Assembly (NCBI GenBank): GCA_035771175.1
Contig: CM069589.1
Coordinates: forward strand, 24,136,201-24,200,200
Source: Paratinospora sagittata
Lineage: Eukaryota > Streptophyta > Magnoliopsida > Ranunculales > Menispermaceae
Reading direction: 5' to 3'
DNA: 64,000 nt
Below the pieces are notes generated by a model, which was given only the letters and a program-made list of their open reading frames with translations, was not told the DNA's origin and did not search any database. A program made the translations under genes and the position numbers. Below are positions 1 through 11,937 of the stretch, in pieces; position 1 is the first letter of the stretch, and every line of letters begins with the position of its first letter.

Positions 1-1681
1 AAATATTGTTTATTCTTCTTTCCAAGGAATGTGCATTCACTCAAATTGGAGTCCTGAAGAAAACGTTGTGGCAATTTGAATGTTTGTTACCCATTGACCA
101 ACGTACTTATGAATCTAATCAGCAATCAAAATTCAAAAAGCCATAGTCATTTCTTTGGACGTATGATTTTAGTTATTCAAAAGACTTTTAAAATATAGTT
201 TCTTCCTCTTTGCAACGCATTTTCAATCACTCAAATCGGTGACAGGAATAAAATGTTATGGCTATTTGAATGTTTTGTGCCGATCAATCAAATTACTTAT
301 CGAAAAAATCGTGAAGAAAAGTCAAAATAACCGTAACTTTTCATCCCGACTTTGATTTGAGTGATTGAAAAAGAATTGAAAAAGTCTTTTGTTCCTATTT
401 CTAACGTATTTCCAATCACACAAATTGGAGTCAGAATGAAAAAGTTGTGGTTATTTTAAAGTTTCACACCGATCATTCAATTACTTCTCGATTGAATCGA
501 TAAGAAAAATTCAGATAGACTTACAGTTAAATCCTGACACTGATATGAGTTAATAAAAAGGTGTTGAAAATATTGTTTATTCTTCCTTCCAAGGAATGTG
601 CATTCACTTAAATTGGAGTCCTGAAGAAAACGTTATGGCTATTTGAATGTTTGTTACCCATTGACCAACGTACTTATGAATCTAATCAGCAATCAAAATT
701 CAAAAAGCCATCGTCATTTCTTTGGACGTATGATTTTAGTTATTCAAAAGACGTTTAAAATATCGTTTCTTCCTCTTTGCAACGCATTTTCAATCACTCA
801 AATCGGAGACAGGAATAAAATGTTATGGCTATTTGAATGTTTTTTGCCGATCAATCAAATTACTTATCGGAAAAATCGTGAAGAAAACTCAAAATAACCG
901 TAACTTTTCATCCCGACTTTGATTTGAGTGATTGAAAAAGAATTGAAAATGTCTTTTGATCGAATTTCTAACGCATGTTCAATCACACAAATTGGAGTCG
1001 AAATCAAAAAGTTGTGGTTATTTTAAAGTTTCACACCGATCATTCAATTACTTCGCGATTGAATCGGTAAGAAAAATTCAAATAGACTTACAGTTAAATT
1101 CTGACACTGATATGGGTTAATAAAAAGGCGTTGAAAATATTGTTTATTCTTCTTTCCAAGGAATGTGCATTCACTTAAATTGGAGTCCGGAAGAAAACGT
1201 TATGGCTATTTGAATGTTTGTTACCCATTGACCAACGTACTTATTAATCAAATCAGCAATCAAAATTCAAAAAGCCGTAGTCATTTCTTTGGACGTTTGA
1301 TTTTAGTTACTCAAAAGACGTTTAAAATATCGTTTCTTCCTCTTTCCAACACATTTTCAATCACTGAAATCGGAGACAGGAATAAAATGTTATGGCTATT
1401 TGAATGTTTTTTTCCGATCAATCAAATTACTTATCGAAAAAATCGTGAAGAAAAGTCAAAATAACTGTGACTTTTCATCCCGACTTTGATATGAGTGATT
1501 GAAAAAGAATTGAAAAAGTTTTTTCTTCGAATTTCTAACGCATGTTCAATCACACAAGTTGGAGCCGAAATCAAAAAGTTGTGGTTATTTTAAAGTTTCA
1601 CCCCGTTCATTCAATAACTTCGTGATTGAATCGGTAAGAAAAATTCAAATAAACTTAAAGTTAAATCCTGACACTGATATG

Positions 1682-2248
1682 AGTTAATAAAAAGGCGTTG
1701 AAAATATTGTTTATTCTTCTTTCCAAGGAATGTGCATTCACTCAAATTGGAGTCCGGAAGAAAACGTTATGGCAATTTGAATGTTTGTTACCCATTGACC
1801 AACGTACTTATGAATCTAATCAGCAATCAAAATTCAAAAAGCCGTAGTCATTTCTTTGGACGTATGATTTTAGTTATTCAGAAGACGTTTAAAATATCAT
1901 TTCTTCCTCTTTGCAACGCCTTTTCAATCACTCAAATCGGTGACAGGAATAAAATGTTATGGCTATTTGAATGTTTTTTGCCGATCAATCAAATTACTTA
2001 TCGAAAAAATCGTGAAGAAAAGGCAAAATAACCGTAACTTTTCATCCCGACTTTGATTTGAGTGATTGAAAAAGAATTGAAAAAGTTTTTTCTTCGAATT
2101 TCTAACGCATGTTCAATCACACAAGTTGGAGCCGAAATCAAAAAGTTGTGGTTATTTTAAAGTTTCACCCCGATCATTCAATAACTTCGTGATTGAATCG
2201 GTAAGAAAAATTCAAATAAACTTAAAGTTAAATCCTGACACTGATATG
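1682..2248 (+). repeat. Representative monomer, made of three ~189-bp subunits
   Basis: One 567-bp unit used to show internal structure. Subunit 1 is 1682-1871 (190 bp), subunit 2 is 1872-2060 (189 bp) and subunit 3 is 2061-2248 (188 bp). They align at several places. The starts are AGTTAATAAAAAGGCG, AGTTATTCAGAAGACG and AGTGATTGAAAAAGAA. The centres are CACTCAAATTGGAGTCC, CACTCAAATCGGTGACA and CACACAAGTTGGAGCCG. The following stretches are TATGGCAATTTGAATG, TATGGCTATTTGAATG and TGTGGTTATTTTAAAG. The same three-fold pattern is visible in every monomer on both arms, so triplication preceded spread of the 567-bp unit. A length near 189 bp is compatible with one nucleosome per subunit, which is inference only. 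Confidence 0.88.
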
Positions 2249-2298
2249 AGTTAATAAAAAGGCGTTGAAAATATTGTTTATTCTTCTTTCCAAGGAAT

Positions 2299-5200
2299 GT
2301 GCATTCACTCAAATTGGAGTCCGGAAGAAAACGTTATGGCAATTTGAATGTTTGTTACCCATTGACCAACGTACTTATGAATCTAATCAGCAATCAAAAT
2401 TCAAAAAGCCGTAGTCATTTCTTTGGACGTATGATTTTAGTTATTCAGAAGACGTTTAAAATATCATTTCTTCCTCTTTGCAACGCCTTTTCAATCACTC
2501 AAATCGGTGACAGGAATAAAATGTTATGGCTATTTGAATGTTTTTTGCCGATCAATCAAATTACTTATCGAAAAAATCGGGAAGAAAAGGCAAAATAACC
2601 GTAACTTTTCATCCCGACTTTGATTTGAGTGATTGAAAAAGAATTGAAAAAGTTTTTTCTTCGAATTTCTAACGAATGTTCAATCACACAAGTTGGAGCC
2701 GAAATCAAAAATTTGTGGTTATTTTAAAGTTTCACCCCGATCATTCAATCACTTCGTGATTGAATCGGAAAGAAAAATTCAAATAAACTTAAAGTTAAAT
2801 CCTGACACTGATATGAGTTAATAAAAAGGCGTTGAAAATATTGTTTATTCTTCTTTCCAAGGAATGTGCATTCACTCAAATTGGAGTCCGGAAGAAAACG
2901 TTATGGCAATTTGAATGTTTGTTACCCATTGACCAACGTACTTATGAATCAAATCAGCAATCCAAATTCAAAAAGCCCTAGTCATTTCTTTGGACGTATG
3001 ATTTTAGTTCTTCAAAAGACGTTTAAAATATCGTTTCTTCCTCTTTACAACGCATTTTCAATCACTCAAATCGGAGACAGGAATAAAATGTTATGGCTAT
3101 TTGAATGTTTTTTGCCGATCAATCAAATTACTTATCGAAAAAATCGTGAAGAAAAGTCAAAATAACCGTAACTTTTCATCCCGACTTTGATTTGAGTGAT
3201 TGAAAAAGAATTGAAAAAGTTTTTTCTTCGAATTTCTAACGCATGTTCAATCACACAAGTTGGAGCCGAAATCAAAAAGTTGTGGTTATTTTAAAGTTTT
3301 ACCCCGATCATTCAATTACTTCGCGATTGAATCGGTAAGAAAAATTCAAATAAACTTAAAGTTAAATCCTGACACTGATATGAGTTAATAAAAAGGCGTT
3401 GAAAATATTGTTTATTCTTCTTTCCAAGGAATGTGCATTCACTCAAATTGGAGTCCGGAAGAAAACGTTATGGCAATTTGAATGTTTGTTACCCATTGAC
3501 CAACGTACTTATGAATCAAATCAGCAATCCAAATTCAAAAAGCCCTAGTCATTTCTTTGGACGTATGATTTTAGTTATTCAAAAGACGTTTAAACTATCG
3601 TTTCTTCCTCTTTACAACGCATTTTCAATCACTCAAATCGGAGACAGGAATAAAATGTTATGGCTATTTGAATGTTTTTTGCCGATCAATCAAATTACTT
3701 ATCGGAAAAATCGTGAAGAAAAGTCAAAATAACCGTAGCTTTTCATCCCGACTTTGATTTGAGTGATTGAAAAAGAATTGAAAATGTCTTTTGTTCGAAT
3801 TTCTAACGCATGTTCAATCACACAACTTGGAGTCGAAATCAAAAAGTTGTGGTTATTTTAAAGTTTCACCCCGATCATTCAATCACTTCGTGATTGAATC
3901 GGAAAGAAAAATTCAAATAAACTTAAAGTTAAATCCTGACACTGATATGAGTTAATAAAAAGGCGTTGAAAATATTGTTTATTCTTCTTTCCAAGGAATG
4001 TGCATTCACTCAAATTGGAGTCCGGAAGAAAACGTTATGGCAATTTGAATGTTTGTTACCCATTGACCAACGTACTTATGAATCTAATCAGCAATCAAAA
4101 TTCAAAAAGCCGTAGTCATTTCTTTGGACGTATGATTTTAGTTATTCAGAAGACGTTTAAAATATCATTTCTTCCTCTTTGCAACGCCTTTTCAATCACT
4201 CAAATCGGTGACAGGAATAAAATGTTATGGCTATTTGAATGTTTTTTGCCGATCAATCAAATTACTTATCGAAAAAATCGGGAAGAAAAGGCAAAATAAC
4301 CGTAACTTTTCATCCCGACTTTGATTTGAGTGATTGAAAAAGAATTGAAAAAGTTTTTTCTTCGAATTTCTAACGAATGTTCAATCACACAAGTTGGAGC
4401 CGAAATCAAAAAGTTGTGGTTATTTTAAAGTTTCACCCCGATCATTCAATCACTTCGTGATTGAATCGGAAAGAAAAATTCAAATAAACTTAAAGTTAAA
4501 TCCTGACACTGATATGAGTTAATAAAAAGGCGTTGAAAATATTGTTTATTCTTCTTTCCAAGGAATGTGCATTCACTCAAATTGGAGTCCGGAAGAAAAC
4601 GTTATGGCAATTTGAATGTTTGTTACCCATTGACCAACGTACTTATGAATCAAATCAGCAATCCAAATTCAAAAAGCCCTAGTCATTTCTTTGGACGTAT
4701 GATTTTAGTTATTCAAAAGACGTTTAAAATATCGTTTCTTCCTCTTTACAACGCATTTTCAATCACTCAAATCGGAGACAGGAATAAAATGTTATGGCTA
4801 TTTGAATGTTTTTTGCCGATCAATCAAATTACTTATCGAAAAAATCGTGAAGAAAAGTCAAAATAACCGTAACTTTTCATCCCGACTTTGATTTGAGTGA
4901 TTGAAAAAGAATTGAAAAAGTTTTTTCTTCGAATTTCTAACGCATGTTCAATCACACAAGTTGGAGCCGAAATCAAAAAGTTGTGGTTATTTTAAAGTTT
5001 TACCCCGATCATTCAATTACTTCGCGATTGAATCGGAAAGAAAAATTCAAATAAACTTAAAGTTAAATCCTGACACTGATATGAGTTAATAAAAAGGCGT
5101 TGAAAATATTGTTTATTCTTCTTTCCAAGGAATGTGCATTCACTCAAATTGGAGTCCGGAAGAAAACGTTATGGCAATTTGAATGTTTGTTACCCATTGA

Positions 5201-6834
5201 CCAACGTACTTATGAATCAAATCAGCAATCCAAATTCAAAAAGCCCTAGTCATTTCTTTGGACGTATGATTTTAGTTATTCAAAAGACGTTTAAACTATC
5301 GTTTCTTCCTCTTTACAACGCATTTTCAATCACTCAAATCGGAGACAGGAATAAAATGTTATGGCTATTTGAATGTTTTTTGCCGATCAATCAAATTACT
5401 TATCGGAAAAATCGTGAAGAAAAGTCAAAATAACCGTAGCTTTTCATCCCGACTTTGATTTGAGTGATTGAAAAAGAATTGAAAATGTCTTTTGTTCGAA
5501 TTTCTAACGCATGTTCAATCACACAACTTGGAGTCGAAATCAAAAAGTTGTGGTTATTTTAAAGTTTCACCCCGATCATTCAATCACTTCGTGATTGAAT
5601 CGGAAAGAAAAATTCAAATAAACTTAAAGTTAAATCCTGACACTGATATGAGTTAATAAAAAGGCGTTGAAAATATTGTTTATTCTTCTTTCCAAGGAAT
5701 GTGCATTCACTCAAATTGGAGTCCGGAAGAAAACGTTATGGCAATTTGAATGTTTGTTACCCATTGACCAACGTACTTATGAATCTAATCAGCAATCAAA
5801 ATTCAAAAAGCCGTAGTCATTTCTTTGGACGTATGATTTTAGTTATTCAGAAGACGTTTAAAATATCATTTCTTCCTCTTTGCAACGCCTTTTCAATCAC
5901 TCAAATCGGTGACAGGAATAAAATGTTATGGCTATTTGAATGTTTTTTGCCGATCAATCAAATTACTTATCGAAAAAATCGGGAAGAAAAGGCAAAATAA
6001 CCGTAACTTTTCATCCCGACTTTGATTTGAGTGATTGAAAAAGAATTGAAAAAGTTTTTTCTTCGAATTTCTAACGAATGTTCAATCACACAAGTTGGAG
6101 CCGAAATCAAAAAGTTGTGGTTATTTTAAAGTTTCACCCCGATCATTCAATCACTTCGTGATTGAATCGGAAAGAAAAATTCAAATAAACTTAAAGTTAA
6201 ATCCTGACACTGATATGAGTTAATAAAAAGGCGTTGAAAATATTGTTTATTCTTCTTTCCAAGGAATGTGCATTCACTCAAATTGGAGTCCGGAAGAAAA
6301 CGTTATGGCAATTTGAATGTTTGTTACCCATTGACCAACGTACTTATGAATCAAATCAGCAATCCAAATTCAAAAAGCCCTAGTCATTTCTTTGGACGTA
6401 TGATTTTAGTTATTCAAAAGACGTTTAAAATATCGTTTCTTCCTCTTTACAACGCATTTTCAATCACTCAAATCGGAGACAGGAATAAAATGTTATGGCT
6501 ATTTGAATGTTTTTTGCCGATCAATCAAATTACTTATCGAAAAAATCGTGAAGAAAAGTCAAAATAACCGTAACTTTTCATCCCGACTTTGATTTGAGTG
6601 ATTGAAAAAGAATTGAAAAAGTTTTTTCTTCGAATTTCTAACGCATGTTCAATCACACAAGTTGGAGCCGAAATCAAAAAGTTGTGGTTATTTTAAAGTT
6701 TTACCCCGATCATTCAATTACTTCGCGATTGAATCGGAAAGAAAAATTCAAATAAACTTAAAGTTAAATCCTGACACTGATATGAGTTAATAAAAAGGCG
6801 TTGAAAATATTGTTTATTCTTCTTTCCAAGGAAT
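2299..6834 (+). repeat. Three-monomer higher-order repeat, block A
   Basis: Monomers beginning at 2299, 2866 and 3433 recur as a set at 4000, 4567 and 5134, and the first two again at 5701 and 6268, an offset of 1701 bp (3 x 567). Diagnostic variants travel with their place in the set: GGGAAGAAAAGG in the first, CCCTAGTCAT with TTTACAACGC in the second, and TTAAACTATCG with CACAACTTGG in the third. Differences between copies are few by eye (for example near 2711, AAATTTGTGG against AAAGTTGTGG). This indicates recent local amplification. Confidence 0.85.
2743..2765 (+). repeat. Perfect hairpin in satellite subunit 3
   Basis: Arms ATTCAATCAC and GTGATTGAAT are exact reverse complements around a TTC loop, giving a 10-bp stem with a 3-nt loop. 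The same perfect version occurs at 3877-3899, 4444-4466, 5578-5600, 6145-6167, 7846-7868 and 10114-10136. Other + monomers carry TTACTTCGCG or ATAACTTCGTG here, which keeps the outer 7-bp stem but breaks the inner pairs. Minus-arm monomers have a weaker dyad. This could be a cruciform or protein-binding site, or incidental; no function is shown. Confidence 0.7.
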
Positions 6835-8268
6835 GTGCATTCACTCAAATTGGAGTCCGGAAGAAAACGTTATGGCAATTTGAATGTTTGTTACCCATTG
6901 ACCAACGTACTTATGAATCTAATCAGCAATCAAAATTCAAAAAGCCGTAGTCATTTCTTTGGACGTATGATTTTAGTTATTCAGAAGACGTTTAAAATAT
7001 CATTTCTTCCTCTTTGCAACGCCTTTTCAATCACTCAAATCGGTGACAGGAATAAAATGTTATGGCTATTTGAATGTTTTTTGCCGATCAATCAAATTAC
7101 TTATCGAAAAAATCGTGAAGAAAAGGCAAAATAACCGTAACTTTTCATCCCGACTTTGATTTGAGTGATTGAAAAAGAATTGAAAAAGTTTTTTCTTCGA
7201 ATTTCTAACGCATGTTCAATCACACAAGTTGGAGCCGAAATCAAAAAGTTGTGGTTATTTTAAAGTTTCACCCCGATCATTCAATAACTTCGTGATTGAA
7301 TCGGTAAGAAAAATTCAAATAAACTTAAAGTTAAATCCTGACACTGATATGAGTTAATAAAAAGGCGTTGAAAATATTGTTTATTCTTCTTTCCAAGGAA
7401 TGTGCATTCACTCAAATTGGAGTCCGGAAGAAAACGTTATGGCAATTTGAATGTTTGTTACCCATTGACCAACGTACTTATGAATCTAATCAGCAATCAA
7501 AATTCAAAAAGCCGTAGTCATTTCTTTGGACGTATGATTTTAGTTATTCAGAAGACGTTTAAAATATCATTTCTTCCTCTTTGCAACGCCTTTTCAATCA
7601 CTCAAATCGGTGACAGGAATAAAATGTTATGGCTATTTGAATGTTTTTTGCCGATCAATCAAATTACTTATCGAAAAAATCGGGAAGAAAAGGCAAAATA
7701 ACCGTAACTTTTCATCCCGACTTTGATTTGAGTGATTGAAAAAGAATTGAAAAAGTTTTTTCTTCGAATTTCTAACGAATGTTCAATCACACAAGTTGGA
7801 GCCGAAATCAAAAAGTTGTGGTTATTTTAAAGTTTCACCCCGATCATTCAATCACTTCGTGATTGAATCGGAAAGAAAAATTCAAATAAACTTAAAGTTA
7901 AATCCTGACACTGATATGAGTTAATAAAAAGGCGTTGAAAATATTGTTTATTCTTCTTTCCAAGGAATGTGCATTCACTCAAATTGGAGTCCGGAAGAAA
8001 ACGTTATGGCAATTTGAATGTTTGTTACCCATTGACCAACGTACTTATGAATCAAATCAGCAATCCAAATTCAAAAAGCCCTAGTCATTTCTTTGGACGT
8101 ATGATTTTAGTTATTCAAAAGACGTTTAAAATATCGTTTCTTCCTCTTTACAACGCATTTTCAATCACTCAAATCGGAGACAGGAATAAAATGTTATGGC
8201 TATTTGAATGTTTTTTGCCGATCAATCAAATTACTTATCGAAAAAATCGTGAAGAAAAGTCAAAATAA
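6835..8268 (+). repeat. Copy of the 1732-3165 monomer series
   Basis: Monomers at 6835, 7402 and 7969 repeat the order and diagnostic variants of those at 1732, 2299 and 2866, offset 5103 bp (9 x 567). The monomers at 1732 and 6835 share TTCAATAACTTCGTG and CGTGAAGAAAAGG. Those at 2299 and 7402 share GGGAAGAAAAGG and CTAACGAATG. Only small differences are seen, such as TTAGTTCTTC near 3004 against TTAGTTATTC in the copy. This suggests a segmental duplication of a block larger than the trimer. Confidence 0.7.
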
Positions 8269-8535
8269 CCGTAACTTTTCATCCCGACTTTGATTTGAGT
8301 GATTGAAAAAGAATTGAAAAAGTTTTTTCTTCGAATTTCTAACGCATGTTCAATCACACAAGTTGGAGCCGAAATCAAAAAGTTGTGGTTATTTTAAAGT
8401 TTTACCCCGATCATTCAATTACTTCGCGATTGAATCGGTAAGAAAAATTCAAATAAACTTAAAGTTAAATCCTGACACTGATATGAGTTAATAAAAAGGC
8501 GTTGAAAATATTGTTTATTCTTCTTTCCAAGGAAT

Positions 8536-11500
8536 GTGCATTCACTCAAATTGGAGTCCGGAAGAAAACGTTATGGCAATTTGAATGTTTGTTACCCATT
8601 GACCAACGTACTTATGAATCAAATCAGCAATCCAAATTCAAAAAGCCCTAGTCATTTCTTTGGACGTATGATTTTAGTTATTCAAAAGACGTTTAAAATA
8701 TCGTTTCTTCCTCTTTACAACGCATTTTCAATCACTCAAATCGGAGACAGGAATAAAATGTTATGGCTATTTGAATGTTTTTTGCCGATCAATCAAATTA
8801 CTTATCGAAAAAATCGTGAAGAAAAGTCAAAATAACCGTAACTTTTCATCCCGACTTTGATTTGAGTGATTGAAAAAGAATTGAAAAAGTTTTTTCTTCG
8901 AATTTCTAACGCATGTTCAATCACACAAGTTGGAGCCGAAATCAAAAAGTTGTGGTTATTTTAAAGTTTTACCCCGATCATTCAATTACTTCGCGATTGA
9001 ATCGGTACGAAAAATTCAAATAAACTTAAAGTTAAATCCTGACACTGATATGAGTTAATAAAAAGGCGTTGAAAATATTGTTTATTCTTCTTTCCAAGGA
9101 ATGTGCATTCACTCAAATTGGAGTCCGGAAGAAAACGTTATGGCAATTTGAATGTTTGTTACCCATTGACCAACGTACTTATGAATCAAATCAGCAATCC
9201 AAATTCAAAAAGCCCTAGTCATTTCTTTGGACGTATGATTTTAGTTATTCAAAAGACGTTTAAAATATCGTTTCTTCCTCTTTACAACGCATTTTCAATC
9301 ACTCAAATCGGAGACAGGAATAAAATGTTATGGCTATTTGAATGTTTTTTGCCGATCAATCAAATTACTTATCGGAAAAATCGTGAAGAAAAGTCAAAAT
9401 AACCGTAGCTTTTCATCCCGACTTTGATTTGAGTGATTGAAAAAGAATTGAAAATGTCTTTTGTTCGAATTTCTAACGCATGTTCAATCACACAACTTGG
9501 AGTCGAAATCAAAAAGTTGTGGTTATTTTAAAGTTTCACATCGATCATTCAATTACTTCGCGATTGAATCGGTAAAAAAAATTCATATAGACTTACAGTT
9601 AAATTCTGACACTGATATGAGTTAATAAAAAGGCGTTGAAAATATTGTTTATTCTTCTTTCCAAGGAATGTGCATTCACTTAAATTGGAGTCCGGAAGAA
9701 AACGTTATGGCAATTTGAATGTTTGTTACCCATTGACCAACATACTTATGAATCTAATCAGCAATCCAAATTCAAAAAGCCCTAGTCATTTCTTTGGACG
9801 TATGATTTTAGTTATTCAAAAGACGTTTAAACTATCGTTTCTTCCTCTTTACAACGCATTTTCAATCACTCAAATCGGAGACAGGAATAAAATGTTATGG
9901 CTATTTGAATGTTTTTTGCCGATCAATCAAATTACTTATCGGAAAAATCGTGAAGAAAAGTCAAAATAACCGTAGCTTTTCATCCCGACTTTGATTTGGG
10001 TGATTGAAAAAGAATTGAAAATGTCTTTTGTTCGAATTTCTAACGCATGTTCAATCACACAACTTGGAGTCGAAATCAAAAAGTTGTGGTTATTTTAAAG
10101 TTTCACCCCGATCATTCAATCACTTCGTGATTGAATCGGAAAGAAAAATTCAAATAAACTTAAAGTTAAATCCTGACACTGATATGAGTTAATAAAAAGG
10201 CGTTGAAAATATTGTTTATTCTTCTTTCCAAGGAATGTGCATTCACTCAAATTGGAGTCCGGAAGAAAACGTTATGGCAATTTGAATGTTTGTTACCCAT
10301 TGACCAACGTACTTATGAATCAAATCAGCAATCCAAATTCAAAAAGCCCTAGTCATTTCTTTGGACGTATGATTTTAGTTATTCAAAAGACGTTTAAAAT
10401 ATCGTTTCTTCCTCTTTACAACGCATTTTCAATCACTCAAATCGGAGACAGGAATAAAATGTTATGGCTATTTGAATGTTTTTTGCCGATCAATCAAATT
10501 ACTTATCGAAAAAATCGTGAAGAAAAGTCAAAATAACCGTAACTTTTCATCCCGACTTTGATTTGAGTGATTGAAAAAGAATTGAAAAAGTTTTTTCTTC
10601 GAATTTCTAACGCATGTTCAATCACACAAGTTGGAGCCGAAATCAAAAAGTTGTGGTTATTTTAAAGTTTTACCCCGATCATTCAATTACTTCGCGATTG
10701 AATCGGTAAGAAAAATTCAAATAAACTTAAAGTTAAATCCTGACACTGATATGAGTTAATAAAAAGGCGTTGAAAATATTGTTTATTCTTCTTTCCAAGG
10801 AATGTGCATTCACTCAAATTGGAGTCCAGAAGAAAACGTTATGGCAATTTGAATGTTTGTTACCCATTGACCAACGTACTTATGAATCAAATCAGCAATC
10901 CAAATTCAAAAAGCCCTAGTCATTTCTTTGGACGTATGATTTTAGTTATTCAAAAGACGTTTAAAATATCGTTTCTTCCTCTTTACAACGCATTTTCAAT
11001 CACTCAAATCGGAGACAGGAATAAAATGTTATGGCTATTTGAATGTTTTTTGCCGATCAATCAAATTACTTATCGAAAAAATCGTGAAGAAAAGTCAAAA
11101 TAACCGTAACTTTTCATCCCGACTTTGATTTGAGTGATTGAAAAAGAATTGAAAAAGTTTTTTCTTCGAATTTCTAACGCATGTTCAATCACACAAGTTG
11201 GAGCCGAAATCAAAAAGTTGTGGTTATTTTAAAGTTTTACCCCGATCATTCAATTACTTCGCGATTGAATCGGTACGAAAAATTCAAATAAACTTAAAGT
11301 TAAATCCTGACACTGATATGAGTTAATAAAAAGGCGTTGAAAATATTGTTTATTCTTCTTTCCAAGGAATGTGCATTCACTCAAATTGGAGTCCGGAAGA
11401 AAACGTTATGGCAATTTGAATGTTTGTTACCCATTGACCAACGTACTTATGAATCAAATCAGCAATCCAAATTCAAAAAGCCCTAGTCATTTCTTTGGAC

Positions 11501-11937
11501 GTATGATTTTAGTTATTCAAAAGACGTTTAAAATATCGTTTCTTCCTCTTTACAACGCATTTTCAATCACTCAAATCGGAGACAGGAATAAAATGTTATG
11601 GCTATTTGAATGTTTTTTGCCGATCAATCAAATTACTTATCGGAAAAATCGTGAAGAAAAGTCAAAATAACCGTAGCTTTTCATCCCGACTTTGATTTGA
11701 GTGATTGAAAAAGAATTGAAAATGTCTTTTGTTCGAATTTCTAACGCATGTTCAATCACACAACTTGGAGTCGAAATCAAAAAGTTGTGGTTATTTTAAA
11801 GTTTCACATCGATCATTCAATTACTTCGCGATTGAATCGGTAAAAAAAATTCATATAGACTTACAGTTAAATTCTGACACTGATATGAGTTAATAAAAAG
11901 GCGTTGAAAATATTGTTTATTCTTCTTTCCAAGGAAT
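8536..11937 (+). repeat. Duplicated two-monomer block at 2268-bp offset
   Basis: Monomers at 8536 and 9103 recur at 10804 and 11371, an offset of 4 x 567 bp. Two rare markers support it: CGGTACGAAAAATTC at about 9003 and 11271, and TTTCACATCGATCATTC with CGGTAAAAAAAATTC in the following unit of both copies. The single base change CCAGAAG (near 10828) for CCGGAAG distinguishes the second copy. Intervening monomers at 9670 and 10237 are of related sub-types. Confidence 0.7.

Noticed and set aside
3860..3905. CENP-B-box-like motif (TTCG...CGG) in subunit 3
   Set aside because: The spacing between TTCG and CGG is 9 rather than 7, the central A and fourth G are missing, and plants lack a proven CENP-B box. 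The hairpin is the better description.
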